A stretch of DNA of 64,000 bases from UBA4742 sp963785815 (GTDB lineage Bacteria; Actinomycetota; Acidimicrobiia; Acidimicrobiales; Acidimicrobilacustridaceae). Position 1 is the first letter of the stretch. The number at the start of each line of letters is the position of its first letter. The notes under the pieces were generated by a model. It worked only from the letters and a program-made list of their open reading frames with translations, was not told where the DNA came from and made no database searches. Location: positions 1,488,001 through 1,552,000 of the forward strand of contig CAWAWN010000002.1 of assembly GCA_963785815.1 (NCBI GenBank), read 5' to 3'. The position numbers and the translations under genes are program-made. Positions 27,065 through 35,902 of the stretch are shown in pieces.

Positions 27065-28108
27065 CTATTGCCAGACAGCGTCGGCTCCTTCTGGCGACCA
27101 TTGCGCCAGGATCTCGCGGCCTCGTCCGGGATCGCGAGCCAGGTCGAGGGCGGCGAACAGCGGGTGGGGGAGCGGCCATGCGGAGTCGTTCGATGGCGAC
27201 GGGCGGCGGTGCTGGCAGACCAAGGCCGTGGGCGGGGCGGCGACGACGGCGACTCGGTCTTCCCATGTCGCCGGCCCGTAGGTGCGTTCGGCCCGGCGCA
27301 GCTCGACCTGGGTGGGTACCCACAGCCAGGGGCGCTGTTCGACGCTGAAGACGGGTGCACCGAGTTCGGCGGCGGCGAGGTCGCCACCCAGCACCCAGCC
27401 AGGCTCGTCGAGGCGGTCCGCCCGGGTGGTGAGGGCTGGATCGGTCGGCTCGGGTATCGATGCGATGGGAAGGACCTTCAGGGGCTGCCAGACGTCGGCC
27501 AGCGCCCAGAACAGGTCGGGAAGTGTCGGCTTGTTTCCCGGCCCGACGAGTCCGGCCTCAGCGAGCTGCTTCACGGCGTTGCTGATCGCGGTCGGTGTCA
27601 TGTCGACCGCGGCGGCGACGGATCGGAAGCTCGGGGGATCGCCCGGGTCGCGGAGCAGCTCGGCGGCGTAGGCGATGCCGGCGCGCCCTCGGATCGGGCC
27701 TCCAGCGACGCGCGCGGGTGCCTGCGAGACCCCGGCGCGGTCGTTGGGCCGGGTGAAGCGAACCTCGATGTCCCGGCGCCCGATCGGGATGTGGGCCCCG
27801 ATTCGCCGGTCCAGCCACGCCCACCGGTGATCCGCCAGGTACCGGCGCGCCGGCCCCGAGATGCGGTTGGCCACGACCACCGTTCTTCCCTGCGGCTCGG
27901 TCGCCACCAGCTGCTTGGCGACGGCTTCGCCGACGGCGTCGTAGGCGATGACCTTGGCCGGCCAACTGGCGCCCTCGCTCGGATAGAAGCTCACCTGCTC
28001 GGGACCGGTCACGACCACGCTCAGGTCCTCGAGGAGAGACCCCAGCCGGGTGAGCTCATCCTGCGCGAGCGCCACCTGTTCATCGTGGCTGAGGCGGGTG
28101 GGCGGCAT
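27065..28108 (-). CDS. AbiEi-like antitoxin / autorepressor
   Basis: 347 aa. N-terminal 200 residues resemble the type IV TA antitoxin (AbiEi) group, with a winged helix in PSFRSVAAAVDMTPTAISNAVKQLAEAGLV at about 165-195. The C-terminal half (FWALADVWQPLKVLPI, WVLGGDLAAAELG) is the second AbiEi_4-like domain. AbiEi proteins repress their own promoter by binding inverted repeats. Here a 34-bp perfect palindrome ends 43 bp upstream of the ATG. Annotated by architecture and pairing; sequence identity to characterised AbiEi is not known. Confidence 0.72.
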   Translation of the reverse strand: MPPTRLSHDEQVALAQDELTRLGSLLEDLSVVVTGPEQVSFYPSEGASWPAKVIAYDAVGEAVAKQLVATEPQGRTVVVANRISGPARRYLADHRWAWLDRRIGAHIPIGRRDIEVRFTRPNDRAGVSQAPARVAGGPIRGRAGIAYAAELLRDPGDPPSFRSVAAAVDMTPTAISNAVKQLAEAGLVGPGNKPTLPDLFWALADVWQPLKVLPIASIPEPTDPALTTRADRLDEPGWVLGGDLAAAELGAPVFSVEQRPWLWVPTQVELRRAERTYGPATWEDRVAVVAAPPTALVCQHRRPSPSNDSAWPLPHPLFAALDLARDPGRGREILAQWSPEGADAVWQ

Positions 28109-28150
28109 CGAGGTCTCCTACGAACGTCTCGGCCCATTGTAGCCGGTCGG

Positions 28151-28184
28151 CGTCCAGTGTCCAGTAGCTACTGGACACTGGACG
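28151..28184. promoter_or_regulatory. 34-bp perfect palindrome, probable AbiE operator
   Basis: Centred on AGCT at 28166-28169, every base from 28151 to 28184 pairs with its mirror. Each arm contains TCCAGTGTCCAGTAG, itself a near-tandem pair of TCCAGT. It is 43 bp upstream of the AbiEi-like ATG and 37 bp from the integrase stop, matching autoregulation by inverted repeats known for AbiE systems. Confidence 0.75.
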
Positions 28185-28221
28185 AGGGCTGATCGGCGGA
28201 CGGGTGGGGGGAGGCCCGCCA

Positions 28222-29370
28222 TCAGGAGTCCTCGTGATCTGGTGCAGGGGCGAGGAGCCCACCCAGCACCTCTGCGGCTGCCTGGTCGCTCGCCTCGAGG
28301 AAGTGCGAATAGACGGTCAGGGTCGTCGAGGGGTTGGCGTGACCGAGGCGGCCGGACACCGTGCGGACGGGTACGCCGGCGGCGATGAGCCTGGTGGCGG
28401 CGAAGTGTCGGAGGTCGTGGAGGCGGACCGACCCGAGGTCGAGGCTCGTGCGCACCCGCTGGAAGCGATGGGTGATGGTGCTGGGGTTCCACGGCACGCC
28501 GCCGCCTGGCTCGGGCGAGAACACGTAGGCGTCGTCGCTCAGCTCGAGCTCGGCTGCCTCAGCCAGCCGGTCAGCCAAGGCGCGTTGCTCGGCGATCACC
28601 ACCAGCGTTCCGGCGTCGAGCGCGATGCGCCGCGCCGCGTGGGTCTTGGTGTCCTTCTCGCTCACGCCACCCTCCACCTCGGCGATGGAGCGGGAGATGG
28701 TCAGCGTCTGCTTCTCCACGTCGATGTCCTGCCAGTGCAGCGCGCACAGCTCACCCCGTCGTGCGCCTGTCGTCGCGGCCAGGTGCAGGAAGCGACCAAG
28801 CTCGGGGTCGTGCTCGTTGGCGTAGGCCATCAGCTGCATCACCTGGTCCACATCCGGCGGCGAGATGGTCGACCGCGGCACCCGGGGTGGGCTGGCGTTG
28901 ATCGCCGGGTTGGTGGCCAGCCATCCCCAGCGCACGGCCTGGCGCAGCGCGCGCCGGATCACCGCGTGGACCTGGCGGACCGTCGATGGCGCCAGGCCCT
29001 CGTCGTTCACCAGTGCCAGGTAGAAGCGGTCCAACTCGTCGGCCCGGAGCCGATGGATCTTTTTCGACCCGAGCGCCGGCACGATGCGCTTGGACAGCAG
29101 GTTCTTGTAGCGGAGCACCGTCGTCGGGCTGAGGTCGTTCTCGACCTGGGCCAGCCACCGATCGGTCAGCTCCTTCAGCGTGACATCGGTGCCCGTGAGC
29201 GCTCCGGTGTCGGATTGGACCGACAGCGAGTTCAGGACGCGCTCGGCGTCTCGCTTGCCGCCGCGCACGGTCCGGCTGATCTGTCGTCGTCGGCCGGTCA
29301 CCGGGTCGCGGCCGATCTCGGCTCGGACCTCCCACACGCCAGGGGACCGCTTGCGAATTCCGCCTCGCAT
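28222..29370 (-). CDS. int: Tyrosine site-specific integrase
   Basis: 382 aa phage-type integrase. N-terminal arm-binding segment (GVWEVRAEIGRDP), SAM-like core-binding domain (LTDRWLAQVENDLSPTTV) and catalytic domain with TTGARRGELCALHW (first Arg), LHDLRHFAATRL (His-x-x-Arg) and LGHANPSTTLTVYSHF (His and nucleophile Tyr). All catalytic residues are present. It lies 98 bp from tRNA-Lys with its start facing the tRNA 3' end, the usual arrangement of an element integrated at a tRNA. Confidence 0.95.
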   Translation of the reverse strand: MRGGIRKRSPGVWEVRAEIGRDPVTGRRRQISRTVRGGKRDAERVLNSLSVQSDTGALTGTDVTLKELTDRWLAQVENDLSPTTVLRYKNLLSKRIVPALGSKKIHRLRADELDRFYLALVNDEGLAPSTVRQVHAVIRRALRQAVRWGWLATNPAINASPPRVPRSTISPPDVDQVMQLMAYANEHDPELGRFLHLAATTGARRGELCALHWQDIDVEKQTLTISRSIAEVEGGVSEKDTKTHAARRIALDAGTLVVIAEQRALADRLAEAAELELSDDAYVFSPEPGGGVPWNPSTITHRFQRVRTSLDLGSVRLHDLRHFAATRLIAAGVPVRTVSGRLGHANPSTTLTVYSHFLEASDQAAAEVLGGLLAPAPDHEDS

Positions 29371-29467
29371 CGCTGGCCAGTCTACGCGATCTGCAGCGAT
29401 GCGTGGGATTTGCGTGGGATGGTCGACGAACCTCGAAGGCTCGAAGTCCCCGATCCCTTGCCCTGCT

Positions 29468-29544
29468 TGGTAGGCCGCCCGGGGCTCGAACCCGGCACCT
29501 TGGGATTAAAAGTCCCCTGCTCTAGCCAGATGAGCTAGCGGCCC
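29468..29544 (-). tRNA. tRNA-Lys (anticodon TTT), likely integration site
   Basis: Minus-strand cloverleaf: acceptor GGGCCGC/GCGGCCT (G1.U72 wobble), D-stem GCTC/GAGC, anticodon loop CTTTTAA (anticodon TTT), T-stem CCGGG/CCCGG, discriminator A and an encoded CCA (29468-29470). Position 27-43 of the anticodon stem is a G-A mismatch. The 3' end faces the integrase. Confidence 0.95.
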
Positions 29545-29837
29545 GGGAGGGCAAGCGTACCGGCGCCGGCCGGGTCAGATCCTGGATTGGACCGCTACGC
29601 CTTTGGCAACGGTGTGCTGGTCCGAGCCAGGGCTGGGCCGCCCGCGCGCCGGAGCCGCGCACGGCGCCGGCGTCACGCCGGCTACGAGCGGGCCCCCCGG
29701 CCACGACTGGCTACCCTTCGTCGCATGGCCCCCGACGCCTCGATCGACTCCTCGCCCCCCGCCCTGATCGACCGTCAGCGCTGCCGGATCGACGGCCATC
29801 CCCCCCACCCCTTCTTCCCGTGCGAGGGGGACGGCCG

Positions 29838-31142
29838 GTGACACGGGCGCGCGTACGCGGGGTCTTGATCGTGCTGGTGCTGACCGCCGCGGCCGTCGTC
29901 CCGGCCACGGCGGCCACCGCGAACGCCAGCCTGCCCAAACCACCCGCGACGTTCACGGCCACCGGCTTCTTCCACATCGCGTTCGTCGGGCACCGCTGGT
30001 GGCTGGTCGACCCGAGCGGCCATCCCTTCTACTCGTCGGGCATCGACCACGTGACCGCCTCGCCCGACACCGACGAGACGACCCAGGTCTGCCCCTACTG
30101 CCAGGCGGTGGCCGCCCACTACCCGAGCTGGGACGCCTGGGCCGACACCCAGATCACCCGGCTGCGCACCTGGGGCTTCAACACGCTCGGGTCGTTCTCC
30201 GACACCGATCCCCGGCTCACCTCGCAGATGCCCTACACCGTGCTGTTGTCGATGGCCAGCGGTGACGACTGGTTCGACCCCTCCTTCGCGGCCCACGCCG
30301 ATCAGGTGGCCTCGACGCTGGCCGCCCGCCGCGACGACCCGAACCTGGTCGGCTACTTCACCGACAGCGAGTTGCACTGGGGTCCCGACTGGCGCTCGCA
30401 GGTACCCGTCCTGGACGACTACCTGGCCCTGCCGGCCGGTTCACCCGGACGGCTCGTGGCCGAGCAGCACGTCGGCGACCCGAGCGGCTTCCTCTACGCC
30501 CTGGCGGTGCGGTACTTCTCGGTGACCTCCGCCGCCATCCACCGCTACGACCCGAACCACCTCATCCTCGGGGTGAAGGCCGTGGCCCAGCTCATCGAAC
30601 CGCAGCTGCTGGCGGCCGCCCGACCCTACGTCGACGTCTGGAGCGTGGACGACTACGCCATCCTCGGATCGGTCAGCACGTTCATCGCCCAGCAGTGGCC
30701 CGCCTACCTGCCCGACCAACCCGGGATGGGGGCCATCGAGCGCCTCGTGGGCCGGCCGATCATGGTCGGCGAGTACGGCTTCCGTGCCGCCGACAGCGGC
30801 CTGCCCAACACCTGGCCGCCGTTGTTCCCCGTCTACCCCACCCAGCACAGCCGCGCCGCGGCCTACGCCCACTACGCCCGCCAGCTCTATCGCACCCCAT
30901 GGGTCGTGGGCGACGACTGGTTCGAGTTGGTCGACGAGCCTACCGGCGGGCGCGTCGCCGACGGTGAGAACAGCAACTGGGGCATCCTGACGACTGCGGA
31001 CGTCCCCTACACGACGATGGTCGACAAGATGGCGAAGCTGCACGCCGGCTCACCCGGCCATGCCCCCCGGCCCGGGCCGATCTGCCTCAGCTGGGCCCCG
31101 GCCGCCTCCGGGCCTGCCACCTGCACGGCCTCCGCGGGCTAG
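29838..31142 (+). CDS. Secreted agarase-like glycoside hydrolase
   Basis: 434 aa. Signal peptide (VRGVLIVLVLTAAAVVPATA). The catalytic-looking region has WWLVDPSGHPFYSSGIDHV, DPNLVGYFTDSELHWG (acid residues typical of GH50/agarase-like TIM barrels), HLILGVKAVAQ, YVDVWSVDDYAI and IMVGEYGFRAAD, where the Glu would be the nucleophile candidate. GTG at 29838 with GAGGGGGA ahead. A paralogue with an extra C-terminal domain lies at 43248-44876. Likely acts on an extracellular polysaccharide; the neighbouring capA and glycosyltransferases fit that, but the substrate is unknown. Confidence 0.75.
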   Translation: MTRARVRGVLIVLVLTAAAVVPATAATANASLPKPPATFTATGFFHIAFVGHRWWLVDPSGHPFYSSGIDHVTASPDTDETTQVCPYCQAVAAHYPSWDAWADTQITRLRTWGFNTLGSFSDTDPRLTSQMPYTVLLSMASGDDWFDPSFAAHADQVASTLAARRDDPNLVGYFTDSELHWGPDWRSQVPVLDDYLALPAGSPGRLVAEQHVGDPSGFLYALAVRYFSVTSAAIHRYDPNHLILGVKAVAQLIEPQLLAAARPYVDVWSVDDYAILGSVSTFIAQQWPAYLPDQPGMGAIERLVGRPIMVGEYGFRAADSGLPNTWPPLFPVYPTQHSRAAAYAHYARQLYRTPWVVGDDWFELVDEPTGGRVADGENSNWGILTTADVPYTTMVDKMAKLHAGSPGHAPRPGPICLSWAPAASGPATCTASAG

Positions 31143-31169
31143 AGCCGCCGGGCGCGCGAGCATCTGGCG

Positions 31170-32372
31170 GTGGTGACTGGGGACACGGGAGGCGAGTGGT
31201 CGGATGGCGACGCCGGCGCGCCGTCGGGCCGGGTCCGATGGATGGCCATCGCCTCGGCCGTCGTGCTCGTCGGCGTGGCCGCCGTCGTCCTCCGGCCCGA
31301 CCACCGCACCCCGCGCATCTCGTCAGCGGCCACGGTCGCGTCCGACCCGACCACGGTCCCCCACGGCACCACCCACCCGCCACGCACCACCACCACGGGC
31401 GGGCCGAGCCAGGCCACCAACGCCGTCACGTTCACGGCCGTGGGTGACACGGGTCTGGGCCGGCCCGGCGAGCTGCCGGCCGATCCCGTCGCCTACCTCA
31501 GCCCGATCCAGGCCGCCCTGGCCGCCCCCATCGTGTTCGGCAACCTCGAGGGCACCCTCACCGCGGCCACGGGATCCAAGTGCAGCGACGACTCCACCAA
31601 CTGCGTCGCCTTCCGGGTGCCCACGACCGACGCGGCCGTGTTGCGCCAGGTCGGGTTCACGGTGATGAACAGCGCCAACAACCACTCCCACGACTTCGGG
31701 GCGCAGGGCGCGGCCGACACCAGCGCGGCGCTGGCCGCGGCCGTCATCGCCCAGACCGGGCTGCCCGGTCAGATGGCGGTCGTGTCCGACGGCGCCACCA
31801 AGGTCGCCTTCCTCGGCTTCGCCCCCTACGCGAACACCAACGACATGCTCGACCTCGCCACCGCCCACACCCTCATCGCCAAGGCGCGGACCCTGGCGGA
31901 GGTGGTGGTCGTGTACATGCACGCCGGCGCCGAGGGCTCGGGTGCCACCCACGTCACCGGGGCCGAGGAGACCTACGTGGGAGAGGACCGAGGCAACGCC
32001 GAGGCCTTCGCCCACGCCGCCGTCGACGACGGTGCCGACGTGGTCATCGCCAGCGGTCCCCACGTTCTGCGCGGCATCGAGCTGTACCAGCACCACCTCA
32101 TCGACTACAGCCTGGGCAACTTCGCCAACTACCACGACTTCATCTCCGCCGGCACGACCAGCCTCAGCGCCATCCTGCGGGTCACGGTGTCGGCGGGCGG
32201 TTCGCTGGTCGCCGCCCACTTCACCTCGGTGCGGCTCAGCTCCAGCGGCCAGGCCACCATCGACCCGACGAACGCCTCGGCCCAGCTGGTCAACCAGCTC
32301 TCGGCCGCCGACTTCGGGCCGACCGCGGCGGTGATCCAGCCCGACGGCACCATCACCGTCCCCGCCGGCTGA
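31170..32372 (+). CDS. CapA-family surface protein
   Basis: 400 aa. One N-terminal membrane helix (WMAIASAVVLVGVAAVVL), a Thr/Pro-rich linker, then a metallophosphatase-like CapA domain: FTAVGDTGLGR, VFGNLEGTLT, VMNSANNHSHDFGA, VVVYMHAGAEG, VVIASGPHVLRGIE and YSLGNFAN. In Bacillus CapA belongs to the poly-gamma-glutamate export machinery; many homologues are of unknown substrate. Starts at GTG 31170, only 27 bp after the hydrolase gene, so the two are probably co-transcribed. Confidence 0.88.
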   Translation: MVTGDTGGEWSDGDAGAPSGRVRWMAIASAVVLVGVAAVVLRPDHRTPRISSAATVASDPTTVPHGTTHPPRTTTTGGPSQATNAVTFTAVGDTGLGRPGELPADPVAYLSPIQAALAAPIVFGNLEGTLTAATGSKCSDDSTNCVAFRVPTTDAAVLRQVGFTVMNSANNHSHDFGAQGAADTSAALAAAVIAQTGLPGQMAVVSDGATKVAFLGFAPYANTNDMLDLATAHTLIAKARTLAEVVVVYMHAGAEGSGATHVTGAEETYVGEDRGNAEAFAHAAVDDGADVVIASGPHVLRGIELYQHHLIDYSLGNFANYHDFISAGTTSLSAILRVTVSAGGSLVAAHFTSVRLSSSGQATIDPTNASAQLVNQLSAADFGPTAAVIQPDGTITVPAG

Positions 32373-32397
32373 ACCGCCGTCCGCCCCGTCACCACCG

Positions 32398-32447
32398 GCT
32401 TTGGCGTTGATGCGCACCCCTCCAGGGGTGCAGATCAACGCCAAAGC
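32398..32447. terminator. Long cruciform-capable bidirectional terminator
   Basis: Fourteen-base arms GCTTTGGCGTTGAT/ATCAACGCCAAAGC enclose a second perfect stem GCACCCCT/AGGGGTGC (loop CC), with a 2x2 internal loop. It sits between convergent capA and the GT4 gene. Confidence 0.8.
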
Positions 32448-32484
32448 GTCGTGGCCGGCGGCGGGGGAGCGGGGGGTCGAGGGC

Positions 32485-33716
32485 TCAGTGGCTGAGCGCG
32501 TGGGCCAGGGCGGCGACGATGGGGTCGAGGCCGAACTTGGCGTCGGCCCGCGCCGCCAGGGTCTGGCCCAGGGTCGTGGCCTCCGCCCGGTGGTCGAACA
32601 CCCAGCGCAGCCTGTCCACCGCGTCGTCGTGGTCGGCGCGGGCCCAGCGCTGATCGGGGCTCGGTCGCATCCAGTCGTCGGCCCGGTCGGCGGCGGTGGC
32701 CAACAGCTCGTGGTCGACCAGCAGGGGCCAGTCGTCGCCGGTGATGTCCAGCACCCCACCCCAGCCGGTCACCACCACCGGGTTGGCGGCCCGGGCCGCG
32801 TCGAGGATGGTCAGCCCGAACCCCTCGCCGCGGTTCAACGACACCAGGCAGTCGCCCCGGCGGTGCAGGCCGGCCACCGCAGCCTCCGACCAGATGTCGG
32901 TGACCAGCAGCACGGGCGGGGCCGCCGGCCGGGCGGCCAACAGCTGGGCCAACGTCCACCAGGTCTCCACCCGCGACGGCGAGGTGGCCGCGCCTGACGG
33001 GGTGGATGCCCCCGCAGCTCGGGTGGCCGGGTCGGCGCTCGCCGTGGCCTCGCGGGCCCGGGCGGCTTCGAGCAGTGCCTGGTGGTCGACCAGCCCGGTC
33101 TTGATCACCAGCGCCACCTCGTCGGACCCGGCGAAGGCGTCGGCGAAGGCCGACACGGTCTCCGGCAGGCCCTTGCGGGTGGTCCAGGTGCCGATCGTGT
33201 AGAACACGAACCGGTCCCCCAGCGACGGATGGGAGAAGGGCGCGACGTCCAGGTCGAGGTCGCCCACGTGACCCACCACGGTGATGGGCGGTCGCACCCC
33301 GCTGGCCGCGAACACCTGCTGGTTGAACCTCGACGGCACGATCACCCGATCGACCCCGGCCAGCGCATCCACCCATCGCCGGCTGATGACGTCGGTCTCG
33401 CCCGTGGTCATCGCCACCTGCCACCGGCGGCGCTCGCCCTGCAGGTGGCGGGGGATCCGGTCGGGCGGCAGGAAGACGACCACGGTGTCGTAGTCGATCG
33501 GCTGGTCGATCCAGCCCGTGAACCGGCTGAGCCGGGAGCTGACCTCGGCCCGCTGCTGGCTCTGGAAGTCGACCGGCTCCCACCGCACCGGCACGCCCAT
33601 GCGCTCGAACACGCCGAGGTAGCCCTGGGCGGCGGCCCCGTAGCCGTCGCCCGGGGCGCGGTCACGAAGCGCAGGCCCGACGGTCGTCCGCCCGGGCCGC
33701 GCCGCCGCCAGCTCAC
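32485..33716 (-). pseudogene. GT4-family glycosyltransferase, one frameshift near the N-terminus
   Basis: The main frame (375 codons to 33612) covers a GT-B glycosyltransferase: VDRVIVPSRFNQ, FYTIGTWTTRKGLPE and the C-terminal nucleotide-sugar site SLNRGEGFGLTILDAARA followed by VVVTGWGG. The natural N-terminus, with GLRFVTAP from a GTG at 33716, is in a different frame; one extra C in the run at 33653-33656 would give TAPPGDGYGAAAQGYLG, the usual first loop of the fold. Restored length about 410 aa. Lies 17 bp after the GT32-like gene in one operon. Confidence 0.82.
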
Positions 33717-33732
33717 CCGGCCCCGCTCCGGC

Positions 33733-34617
33733 TCACCACAGGTCCAGGTCGGGCAGCAGCGGTCGGGCCAGCCGGGCGTAGGTCGACCTCCCGGCCCGGA
33801 TCCACTCGGGTGTGATCTGCCGGGCGTGCACCGGGCTGAAGTCGAGGCGTCCCGCGTCCCACCACAGGTGGGCCCACAGGTGCAGGCTCACGGCGCCGGG
33901 CAGCGCGCCCGACGGGCTCAGCAGGTGATCGGTCTCGAGCAGGTCGTGCAGGCCGTCGGCCGTGCAGGGCGCTGGCAGGAAGGTGCGACTCGGCTCCACC
34001 CGCACCTGATCGGGACGCGATCGGCTCAAGGTGTGGGCCAGGAAGCCGCTGTGGTTGCTCCAGGTGCCGTTCAGCTCGCCGGCCATCCGCTCGCGCCACG
34101 CTCGGGCGAAGGCCGCCCCCGGCTCGGCCAGCATCAGCGCGTTGCACAGCGACGGGCGCAGCTCGCCGGTGAGCTCGTCGCGTTGGGGGCCCTCGTCACC
34201 GATCACGAACGGCGCGTCGAACAGCTCGCCGGGGAACGGGGCCAGGAAGAGCGTGTCGATGTCGGCGTACACGCCGCCGTGCTCGATCAGGGCGTCCAGG
34301 CGCACGAAGTCGGCGTGGTGGGCGTAGCGGTACCGGGCCGGCACCAGCTCGTCGTGCGAGGTGGCGGCCACCACCTCCGGGACCTCCTCGACGTCCACCA
34401 GCGTGAGGTGCGGTCGGACCCGGTCCCACCAGACGCCGTAGGGCAGGTGGCGGTGGTGCAGGTAGATCGCGGTCGGGGCCAGGTGGTGGCGGCACGACTC
34501 GATGGCCAGGTAGTGCACCAGGTGGAACGGCTCGGTCTGGGGCTTGAGCCCGAACACGAAGTGCGCCACCCGGGGGACGCGAGGCTCGGGCGGCGACTCG
34601 ACCATGGAGGCTGCCAT
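33733..34617 (-). CDS. GT32-like glycosyltransferase (capsular polysaccharide type)
   Basis: 294 aa. The sugar-nucleotide DXD motif is in HGGVYADIDTLFL (about 113-125), preceded by ARYRYAHHADFVRLDALIE, as in OCH1/GT32 and related capsular transferases. No signal or membrane segment. Transcribed divergently from the PqqD gene, 35 bp apart, and ahead of the GT4 gene. Acceptor and donor sugar are not predictable. Confidence 0.82.
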   Translation of the reverse strand: MAASMVESPPEPRVPRVAHFVFGLKPQTEPFHLVHYLAIESCRHHLAPTAIYLHHRHLPYGVWWDRVRPHLTLVDVEEVPEVVAATSHDELVPARYRYAHHADFVRLDALIEHGGVYADIDTLFLAPFPGELFDAPFVIGDEGPQRDELTGELRPSLCNALMLAEPGAAFARAWRERMAGELNGTWSNHSGFLAHTLSRSRPDQVRVEPSRTFLPAPCTADGLHDLLETDHLLSPSGALPGAVSLHLWAHLWWDAGRLDFSPVHARQITPEWIRAGRSTYARLARPLLPDLDLW

Positions 34618-34652
34618 GCTAGGCAGTGCACGGCGCTCGCCCCAGGAGCACG

Positions 34653-34961
34653 ATGGCCGACCCCACCGACCCAGACCCGACCCACGCCGAGCCGGGGGCG
34701 CCCGACCCTGGCGCCACGCCCGTCACCGTCGACCACCTCGAGGTCAACGAGGTGCGCGACGGGCTCATCGTCTACGACGCGACCCGCGACCGGGTCCACT
34801 ACCTGAACGCCACCGCCGCGGTCGTGTTCACGCTCTGCGACGGCGAGCACCGGGCCGACGCCATGGCCGACGAGGTGGGCGCCCTGTTCGGGGTGGATCC
34901 GCCCCGGGCCGAGGTCGCCGACTGCCTGGCCGACCTCGCCGCGGAAGGGCTCCTGCGATAG
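34653..34961 (+). CDS. PqqD-family peptide-binding protein
   Basis: 102 aa. After an acidic Pro/Asp-rich leader, the PqqD fold is seen: VNEVRDGLIVYDATRDRVHYLNATAAVVFTLCDG followed by PPRAEVADCLADLAAEGLL. PqqD-like domains recognise leader peptides in radical-SAM and lasso-peptide maturation. Its TAG overlaps the candidate ATA start of the kinase-like gene. CAGGAG precedes the ATG. First gene of the 34.6-39.9 kb cluster. Confidence 0.85.
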   Translation: MADPTDPDPTHAEPGAPDPGATPVTVDHLEVNEVRDGLIVYDATRDRVHYLNATAAVVFTLCDGEHRADAMADEVGALFGVDPPRAEVADCLADLAAEGLLR

Positions 34962-35797
34962 CCACCACCCTGGCCTTCCGACTGCTGCCCTACCAGGTCG
35001 AGATCGCGGTCGACGACGACCGCACCGCGGCGCGCCTGGCGTACGTGGCCAACTCGGTCGGCCAGGACGACGTCGAGCTCCGCGACACGCTGCACTGGGC
35101 CGTGCGGGGGGCCGGTCCGTGGGAGCTGCTCGAGGAGGGCGACCTGGTCGACCGGTTCGACCGCGCCGACGACCTGCTCTTCGTGCTCTACCAGCGGGTC
35201 TACGGCCGGCTCATGGACCACCTCGACCTGGGCGGCTGGCTCTCGCTGCACGCCGCGCTGGCGACCATCGGCGGTCGGCGGGTGCTGCTGGTGGGCGACA
35301 AGGGCGCGGGCAAGACCACCCTGGCCGTGCGCCTGCTGGTCGACGGCTTCGACGTCGAGGGCGACGAGATGGTGGTGACCCGCGACGGGGTGGCCCTGGC
35401 CCTGCCCCGGCGCTTCCACGTCAAGCCCGGCACCGCCGAGCTCGTCCCCCAGATCGCCGACGCCCTGGCCGCGTCGCCCCGGGCCGGCCTCGACGACGGC
35501 ACGTCCATCGTGGGCCTCGACCCCCTCGACCTGGGCCACCCCACCCGCACGGCGCCGGGCCCCGTGGCCGGGGCCGTGCTGCTGCGGGCCAACCACGGGG
35601 CCGGGTCCACCATCGAGCCGATCCCCACCGTCGACCTGGTGGCGCGCTGCATCAGCCACGTCCGTCCCGGGGGCGACTCCCGCTCGCAGCTGTTCGCCAC
35701 CCTGGCCGCGCTGCTGGGGCAGGTCCAGGGCTACGAGATGGCGGTCGGGCCGCTCGACGACGCGGTGGCGGTGCTGACCCGCGTGCTGTCGACCTGA
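34958..35797 (+). CDS. HPr kinase-like (HprK-related) protein, irregular start
   Basis: About 279 aa. Walker A GDKGAGKTT (113-121), strand VEGDEMVVTRDG and FHVKPGTAELVP match HprK-related kinases that sit in peptide-maturation and surface-polysaccharide clusters, not the classical catabolite HPr kinase: the HPr-binding and regulatory segments are absent. No ATG, GTG or TTG lies in frame before the conserved FRLLPYQVEIAVD. The only coupling-type start is ATA at 34958, overlapping the pqqD TAG as ATAG. Either a rare start, a base error for ATG, or a lost upstream base. First in-frame ATG is far inside, at 35213. Confidence 0.78.
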   Translation: MATTLAFRLLPYQVEIAVDDDRTAARLAYVANSVGQDDVELRDTLHWAVRGAGPWELLEEGDLVDRFDRADDLLFVLYQRVYGRLMDHLDLGGWLSLHAALATIGGRRVLLVGDKGAGKTTLAVRLLVDGFDVEGDEMVVTRDGVALALPRRFHVKPGTAELVPQIADALAASPRAGLDDGTSIVGLDPLDLGHPTRTAPGPVAGAVLLRANHGAGSTIEPIPTVDLVARCISHVRPGGDSRSQLFATLAALLGQVQGYEMAVGPLDDAVAVLTRVLST

Positions 35798-35902
35798 CCG
35801 CCTGACCGCGATCTGACCGGAGCCCTTCCCGCCCTCCCGCCGGCGCGGTAGCGTGTCCGGATCAGCAGCCACCGCGCCGCGACGCGCGCGACAAGGGAGC
35901 AG

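Noticed and set aside
34958..35797. Classical HPr kinase/phosphorylase of carbon catabolite control
   Set aside because: No HPr or PTS genes nearby, lacks the HprK N-terminal domain; the cluster fits HprK-related maturation kinases.
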